From assembly GCA_021229015.1 (NCBI GenBank), contig CM037782.1, forward strand, positions 57,471,518 through 57,535,517: a DNA stretch of 64,000 nucleotides. Reading direction: 5' to 3'. Source of the stretch: Solen grandis. Lineage: Eukaryota; Mollusca; Bivalvia; Adapedonta; Solenidae. The notes under the pieces were generated by a model. That model worked only from the letters and a program-made list of their open reading frames with translations. It had not been told where the DNA came from and did no database searches. The translations under genes and the position numbers were made by a program. Positions 59,356 to 64,000 of this stretch are shown here, in pieces. The stretch's first letter is position 1; each line of letters opens with the position of its first letter.

Positions 59356-60241
59356 AAGGCTCGGTCCCACTTGGCATTTTTTTTGCCTCGGGGATACGTA
59401 CTCCCGATGGAAATAGCGTCGCGAGCCATGTGGAGTCATCGGGAGGCCTCGGGTGTACTGCAAAAAGAATTCATTGAAATTTTCCCGATGTGTTCTCGAT
59501 GTTTTATCGGGAAAACAAGCCGGAGAAATATCCGCAGAGAAGCTCCGGTCAGCATTCACGGAGCTTCCGCGATTTTTTTCCTCCGATGAATACCCGATGC
59601 GTCTGTGATGTCTCGCCGAAGTATCGGGGGGGGGGGGGGCATTCGGGGATATTCGGCGGCCTTTCTGTGACACATTCCCGATCTTATGGTTGAATCTCAT
59701 AATATTTGCACAAAAAAAAAAAAAAAAAAAAAATGGCAAGGGTTGAAAAACGCACCCAGAAATTAGTTTATGTTTTGGCCAGTCTTAGACTGAGACGGTC
59801 AAAAAGGCCATTGGACATTGCTCAGGGCATCCCCTTAAACCCCCCAAAAGTCTTCTCTTGACTTAGTCGCTTAATTCCACCATCAAATTTTCATACTCTC
59901 AATAATCTTCCCCGAGACACGTAGGATGGTTCGCAAGATCCCCTAATCTACGGCGATATTCCCCCGATGATGTTACAAACTCAGTGAAACTCCGGGGCAC
60001 CTTCGCCGATCATCGGAGGAAGTCCCCCGGTGCTTTTCCAAAAATCGGGACTCAAGGCTATTGTGTCATAGCCGAAACAACAGTGAATGTTCAACGGACC
60101 AATCCCGAAGCCTAATAATTGTCATTTTTCAACGGACTGCTGAGTCTTTTTTTGGCTCAAACATCGGGAGCCATCGGTAGAAAAAAAAAATGTTTATTTC
60201 CACATCACCGATTTTTTTTCCCCAGTGGGACCTAGGCCTTC
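59356..60241. mobile_element. nested element with GGTCCCACT inverted ends and many ATCGGG motifs
   Basis: The left end TTAAGGCTCGGTCCCACTTG and the inverse of the right end (CAGTGGGACCTAGGCCTTCAA) share AAGGC and GGTCCCACT. The interior has at least ten CCCGAT/ATCGGG motifs in both orientations. Open frames at 59347-59739 and neighbours are motif translations. Known to me as a bivalve MITE-like type; superfamily not determined. Confidence 0.6.
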
Positions 60242-60441
60242 AAGTTTCAAAAATATATATCGGATTTAAAAACAACAACAACAGAAACCTTCACTATTAT
60301 CCCCAGATACCCTTCAGAATGCATCTCCATCACACTAAAAACCTTTTTTTCCGGGGGAGCATGCCCCCGAACCCCCCTACCACTCCTATCACATTCGGAT
60401 TTTGGCCCCCCCAGCAGAAAATTTCTGGATCCGGGCCTGCA

Positions 60442-60886
60442 GGCTTGTATGCAATATTGTGAGCCCTAGGACCTTTAAATAATCATTTGGAACTTTTACA
60501 GTGGAAATTTCAAGTCCTAAGTACCTATATGTAATCCTTGACTGTTCTGATTGACATATTTGGACATGTATCATATGCTGGGGCTAAGATCAAAGGAAAC
60601 AATGCTTCTTAACACTTAGCAGAAAGAAGTATTGGTGATTAAATGACTTTCATCTATCATGAATAACATTTGACTAACATTATGAATCATTCTTTAAAAA
60701 TAGAATATTTATAACATATATATTTTGCTAACTGTAAAAAAAACCACAATATTTTCCGACGTCTGTCAATACTAATGTCATTTTCTTTCATCACATTTGC
60801 TAAATTTATATATCATTTTAAAATTCTAAATTGCTTCAGACGATGTAAACAAAGGGACGAAACTCTACGGGGCCGAGTCTACATAC
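60442..60886. other. first intron of the TMEM38-like gene
   Basis: AT-rich, between the TIR element and the donor of the next exon. No second TRIC exon was recognised here or anywhere to the left, so the intron probably extends beyond the repeats or the exon lies in a gap. Confidence 0.5.
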
Positions 60887-61019
60887 CTCCGGATGGAGTC
60901 GGTGGCATATCGTCCCTCACGGCCATGCACATTAAAGCACAATGAGCTATGTCGAAATATGGATACATTTTTAACTTTGTCACTTTTGTGGCAATGTCCA
61001 TAAACGTTTGTGGATCCAT
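60887..61019 (-). CDS. TMEM38: first coding exon of a trimeric intracellular cation (TRIC, TMEM38) channel
   Basis: TRIC channels are ER/SR potassium-permeable trimers that balance charge during calcium release. The minus-strand ATG at 61019 opens 44 codons and one base: MDPQTFMDIATKVTKLK, then MYPYFDIAHCALMCMAVRDD and MPPTPSG, ending at a donor GGAG|GTATGT. The (M)(F/Y)P(F/Y)FD(I/V)AH...MAV block is the N-terminal signature of TMEM38A/B, on the first transmembrane helix, and sits at the usual distance from the start. The 90-aa frame reported over this locus is a different frame. Later exons were not found in the window. A TIR element lies about 170 bp upstream, so its promoter region is probably affected. 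A/B paralogue cannot be told from this exon. Confidence 0.85.
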
Positions 61020-61370
61020 TTTGATGGTTTAATGTCAGACAAAAGGACGAAGCGAAAGGATGCTGGCCGCTATCTTCTCTTTGCGCTTGCGTGACGGATG
61101 CTTTGGAGCGCCACAGCTTTAGGAGGAGACAACTCATGATAATATCATATCATAGTACTGAAAAGAACGTCCTCTCAGCTAAATAACTTAAAGGAATACG
61201 CTCGGCTGATAAAAACTAGGTTTTAATTTAAAGATATTGATGTAAATAAACCAATTTAATTACTCATTTCATTGAATCAATCGTAATAAGAAAGAAATTG
61301 CAAGTTAAAGACGTCTATTTACACCAATTTGCTCCGAGACATGGGCGCAGACATTGTTTACGTCTCGTGG

Positions 61371-61421
61371 TCTCGCGAGACTTTTTTTACAACAATCGTG
61401 ACGTCACAGACACACTTCCGG
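61371..61421. promoter_or_regulatory. clustered TCTCGCGAGA, CRE and ETS motifs
   Basis: TCTCGCGAGA (61371-61380, the palindromic CGCG element bound by BANP in mammals), TGACGTCA (61399-61406, full CRE) and ACTTCCGG (61414-61421, inverse of the ETS core CCGGAAGT) lie within 51 bp. These motifs mark housekeeping promoters. The cluster is inside the TTAA element, about 350-400 bp upstream of the TMEM38 start codon. Confidence 0.6.
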
Positions 61422-61605
61422 TTGCGTACATACATTGAAATATAGAAGGGAATTACGTGTGTTGTGGAGAAAATTTACCCCCAAAAAGAATCAGGAAGGC
61501 AAAAAGTAATTATAATTACTTAAAGGACATTTTAAGTGTATATTTTATTTGAATATGATGAAATTATTAAAAGATTAAACTATGATCATTTTATTGTTTT
61601 CTTAC

Positions 61606-61964
61606 TCGTGAGTGAGAGAGTCTGGAGCCCTCGTCCTATGACCTTTGTATGCCAGAATGGTAATGAATGCAACTTCTAAAACAGAATCATTCAGAACTAA
61701 GGTGTGAAAGTCCGTATGGTCCGTAATGCACGTAAGTTCATCTAAATTTCCAACAACCAAGTCACTCGATTTGCAACATACATTTTCCATATTGGATGGC
61801 ATCATAACACAGTTATCACACAGACAAAAGTCCTCAGCACATAAATATTCCTCCTCCCGTACGTCATTATCTTGAAGCAGTTGCAGCTCTTCCTCAGTAT
61901 ATTCGGGCTCAAAGTCGTGAGGAACTATACACTCCATTTTAAGAAATATCTCAAAAACTTTCAT
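61606..61964 (-). CDS. first exon coding for a P2X7 intracellular C-terminal (P2XR_C) domain protein, truncated
   Basis: In vertebrate P2X7 this cysteine-rich, zinc-binding domain is the cytoplasmic ballast; in invertebrates it occurs in many separate proteins. The minus frame starts at ATG 61964 (or 61937, MECIVPHDFEPEYTEEELQL). After an acidic stretch comes FCLCDNCVMMPSNMENVCC (residues 46-64), matching the C-x-C-x2-C-x2-MP-x3-E-x2-CC signature. Then CITDHTDF (79-86) with the Cys/His pair, and VLEVAFIT (95-102). At residue 119 a donor GA|GTAAGA overlaps the stop, so the domain should continue in another exon with the AYRxF-W...IPSCVV region. None is found before the element ends; the gene is cut short. 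Phase 2 out. Confidence 0.8.
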
Positions 61965-62865
61965 AAACTTCCTGCTATAGTGATCGAACCATAACTTAAG
62001 TCAATACCCCTTGTCACGCAATCATTTATGCACATTCTCACAAACATCGCTATTTTAATTGCGCAAATCATTACAGCAATTATCAACAATTTTTAAACAG
62101 TTTTTTAATCAAACATATAAATATATAAAAGGGGCGGTATCATGTAAGTAGAAATCTAATTGCAATGACGGTAACTGTGAAATACTATAGAGACGAATCA
62201 AAGGGACACCGTGTTGTAATTATGATTAACACACCTAATTGCTCGCAATTTAGCAAAATAATGTAAATTATGCTAACTACTTTCTGTATATCACACTAAC
62301 ATGAGCTCATTGCGCGATACGATACTTTTACTTATATATATTTATTTAAACAGACTTTTTCCGTAAAATAGCATAATATATATTATTATAATATAAAACG
62401 TGGATTCAACACTTTTCTTTCATATTTATATAATGCATTTAGTATGTTTGTGGTGATGATTATACTCTACAGGTCCGTTTCAGTAAAATGTGCACATCAA
62501 TTGTCTGTTGACATGGTGACTCGGTCGCACGCTTCGTTTTATGGCCGTGTTTTATGGCCCTGAGGTGCGATTTTATATGACGCTTAGTCTGTTACAAAGA
62601 CTTGCCAGTGATTTCTTATCCAATCAGTTTAACACCACACAACTTTTCAATAACCGCAGTTGCAAGCATTTCACGGTAAAAATGACAAAGATGTATTATA
62701 GAAATAAAAAATATCGCGGAGCAAATTGGTTTAAATAGACGTCTTTAACTTACAATTTCTTTCTTATTACGATTGATTCAATGAAATGAGAAATTTAATT
62801 GGTTTATTTACATCAATATCTTTCAATTGAAACCTATTTGTAATCAGCCGAGCGTATTCCTTTAA

Positions 62866-63114
62866 TGCTTTTATCACAACCCCTATTAATCGCACTCATC
62901 GATCGGGATATGGTTCAATGGGTATTTGTGACGTCACAGAAAGGTAAACATGAACAAAGATGGCGGCGGCCATAGCCGATCGAAATCACAAACTTTAAAC
63001 AGCTATATCTTCACAAATATAGCGTGTATAAAAATGAAAGTCATGTCAAAGTGATCTACACTAAAAGGTTTGTTGATGGTTAAATTTTCATTTCAGCCGA
63101 GCGTATTCCTTTAA
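62866..63114 (-). mobile_element. right-end fragment of a related TTAA element
   Basis: The end TCAGCCGAGCGTATTCCT-TTAA (to 63114) repeats the 61188 element's terminus but the inner sequence differs. It contains GTGACGTCACAGA (62928-62940), identical to 61398-61410 in the neighbour, and AAGATGGCGGC (62957-62967, a YY1-type motif). It has no left end in the window. Same orientation as the neighbour's right end, 249 bp apart. Confidence 0.65.
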
Positions 63115-63159
63115 CAATTATAGAGGACAGTGAAAATAGACTGCAATATTCGGTAACCA

Positions 63160-63274
63160 GTCAAAACGGACCCAAGTCAAAACGGACCCAAGTTAAAACG
63201 GTGCCAAATTGGTCAAAACGGCCCCAACTGGGTGAAAAGGTCGGTCAAAACGGCCCCATATAAACGGCCCCATT
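63160..63274. repeat. short tandem repeat of GTCAAAACGG-CCCCAA type
   Basis: About six 16-24-bp units (GTCAAAACGGACCCAA, GTCAAAACGGCCCCA). Known to me in bivalve DNA as part of a dispersed repeat. Confidence 0.85.
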
Positions 63275-63283
63275 ATATTTTAT

Positions 63284-63440
63284 ATATGAATGGTTACGAA
63301 CGTGTGAACAATCAGATACATTGATTAAAGGAACGTGTTTAATGCAACGTGACATTAAGAATGAGTGGGTACGAACGTGTGAATAATCAAGTAATTTGAT
63401 AAAAGAACATGTTTAAGGCAAGTCGATATTCATTTGAAGT
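63284..63440. repeat. two-copy tandem repeat, about 78-bp unit
   Basis: GTTACGAACGTGTGAACAATCA-GATA...GAACGTGTTTAATGCAA is repeated as GGTACGAACGTGTGAATAATCA-AGTA...GAACATGTTTAAGGCAA. Confidence 0.85.
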
Positions 63441-64000
63441 ATTTTCAATAAATGTTTAAAGATTTACTGACATCATGAGTGATATTTTTTATAATTTAAA
63501 TTGGCCAGTTAACCCTTCATATCTCTCATTCTTAAGATGAATGTTTCCGCAGCCGCGGTGCTGCCATCCGTTGCAACCGTCGCAGCTGATGGCATGATGG
63601 TGACGATACACAGGCCTGCTACAGAACAAACACGGAGGGTTAGACATACTAACCACACGATGCCTAGTCCAGTTTTTCTATATAAATTACGACTAAAACA
63701 CAAACTTAATATGTCCACACAGAATATAACCGAACAAAATGCATTATGACGAATTTAACTCTGAGAAACATATATATATGTTGCAGCGAGAGTAAACCGT
63801 GAAAACAGCGGTTTCTATTGATCTCTCCTAATTAATTACATCATAAAGATAGATTTAGCACATTTCCTTTATTTATTCACACTTTTATATCTTCACGTAC
63901 CTTTAATTAGTGTTCTCAACACAAACGCCGACAATTATACTTTATTCCGTAGTGTGGATGTTTGTAGCAATAATTTAATCATCGCATTAAAACTGACATC
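63441..64000. other. no recognised gene
   Basis: Overlapping 69-70-aa frames on both strands at 63509-63749 come from a short GC-rich patch (GCAGCCGCGGTGCTGCC). Their strands conflict and no domain is seen. Could be a first-exon or CpG patch of a gene to the right. Confidence 0.4.

Larger units (their letters stand above)
57580..60439. mobile_element. TIR element with CAGGCCCGGAT ends and 6-bp TSD (hAT-like, no transposase)
   Basis: CAGGCCCGGAT at 57580-57590 and its inverse ATCCGGGCCTG at 60429-60439 are directly flanked by CAGGCT (57574-57579, 60440-60445). Both ends are followed inward by long G or C runs (GGGGGGGCTGAGGGGGCC; GGCCCCCCCAGCAG). The 2860-bp interior has no long open frame; it contains a poly-C tract and a nested element at 59356-60241. 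CAG start and a 6-bp TSD match the layout of the hAT at 30502-33347. Confidence 0.65.
61188..62865. mobile_element. TTAA-flanked element with near-perfect 150-bp TIRs carrying a P2X7 C-domain exon
   Basis: The left end AAAGGAATACGCTCGGCTGA (61190 on) and the inverse of the right end (to 62863) align over about 150 bp with roughly ten mismatches, through GATATTGATGTAAATAAACC, TTTCATTGAATCAATCGTAA and AAGACGTCTATTTA to CCAATTTGCTCCG. TTAA borders both ends (61188-61191, 62862-62865). TTAA sites occur in piggyBac and Kolobok elements; the AGGAATACGC start does not look piggyBac-like, so Kolobok is my guess. Internal DNA: promoter-like motifs on the left, the exon at 61606-61964, and AT-rich DNA. 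No transposase. Confidence 0.85.

Noticed and set aside
59347..59739. 130-aa minus frame starting with a poly-Phe run
   Set aside because: It reads a poly-A tract, a G run and repeated ATCGGG motifs of a MITE-like element.
60865..61137. 90-aa minus frame overlapping the TMEM38 exon
   Set aside because: It is in another frame; the TRIC signature, start codon and splice donor are all in the frame starting at 61019.
1..64000. CRISPR arrays, operons, ribosome-binding sites and rRNA genes
   Set aside because: The window is animal nuclear DNA; the regular arrays are satellites without unique spacers, and no rRNA sequence was seen.

Overview
The window is AT-rich eukaryotic DNA with tRNA-derived SINEs, MITEs, minisatellites, two 100-bp N gaps and short exons bounded by GT/AG splice sites. 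Several repeat families are ones I associate with marine bivalve molluscs: the four TTAA-flanked hairpin MITEs, the SINE with a GGCGTTAAACTAAAT-type 3' end, the AAGGTCAAGGTCAC-rich tandem repeat, and elements ending in AGGGCCATnnTGGCCCT. A bivalve draft assembly is therefore the likeliest source. That is an inference; no gene here fixes the species.

Layout. 0-3.4 kb: two tandem-repeat elements and a SINE. 3.5-43.1 kb: a plus-strand gene I could not name. Three well-bounded exons (3583-3687, about 23777-24241, 41355-41546) and two weaker ones (7581-7643 and a 15-nt microexon at 43101-43115) all start and end in phase 2, so they join in frame in any combination. Inside its introns lie a probable minus-strand gene (exons 20220-20304 and 19132-19403, perhaps also 23438-23611), a decayed non-LTR reverse transcriptase (9.86-10.9 kb), four TTAA hairpin MITEs, a 450-bp-arm inverted repeat (14.4-16.15 kb) and a nearly complete hAT transposon (30502-33347). 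The hAT has 15-bp TIRs, a 6-bp TSD and a transposase interrupted by one double stop and one frameshift. 44-51 kb: a 39-bp satellite with about 23.5 copies, a foldback element, and a second tandem array; both arrays appear to come from the same internal module of one SINE family. 52.5-60.9 kb: mostly repeats, including a second TIR element with a 6-bp TSD (57580-60439).

60.8-63.1 kb is the most interesting part. A minus-strand first coding exon of a TRIC/TMEM38-type cation channel lies at 60887-61019. About 170 bp upstream of its ATG sits a 1.67-kb element with near-perfect 150-bp TIRs flanked by TTAA. That element carries an exon for the cysteine-rich P2X7 C-terminal (P2XR_C) domain, and a cluster of ETS, CRE and TCTCGCGAGA promoter motifs. 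The remaining long open frames are mostly repeat translations or chance.
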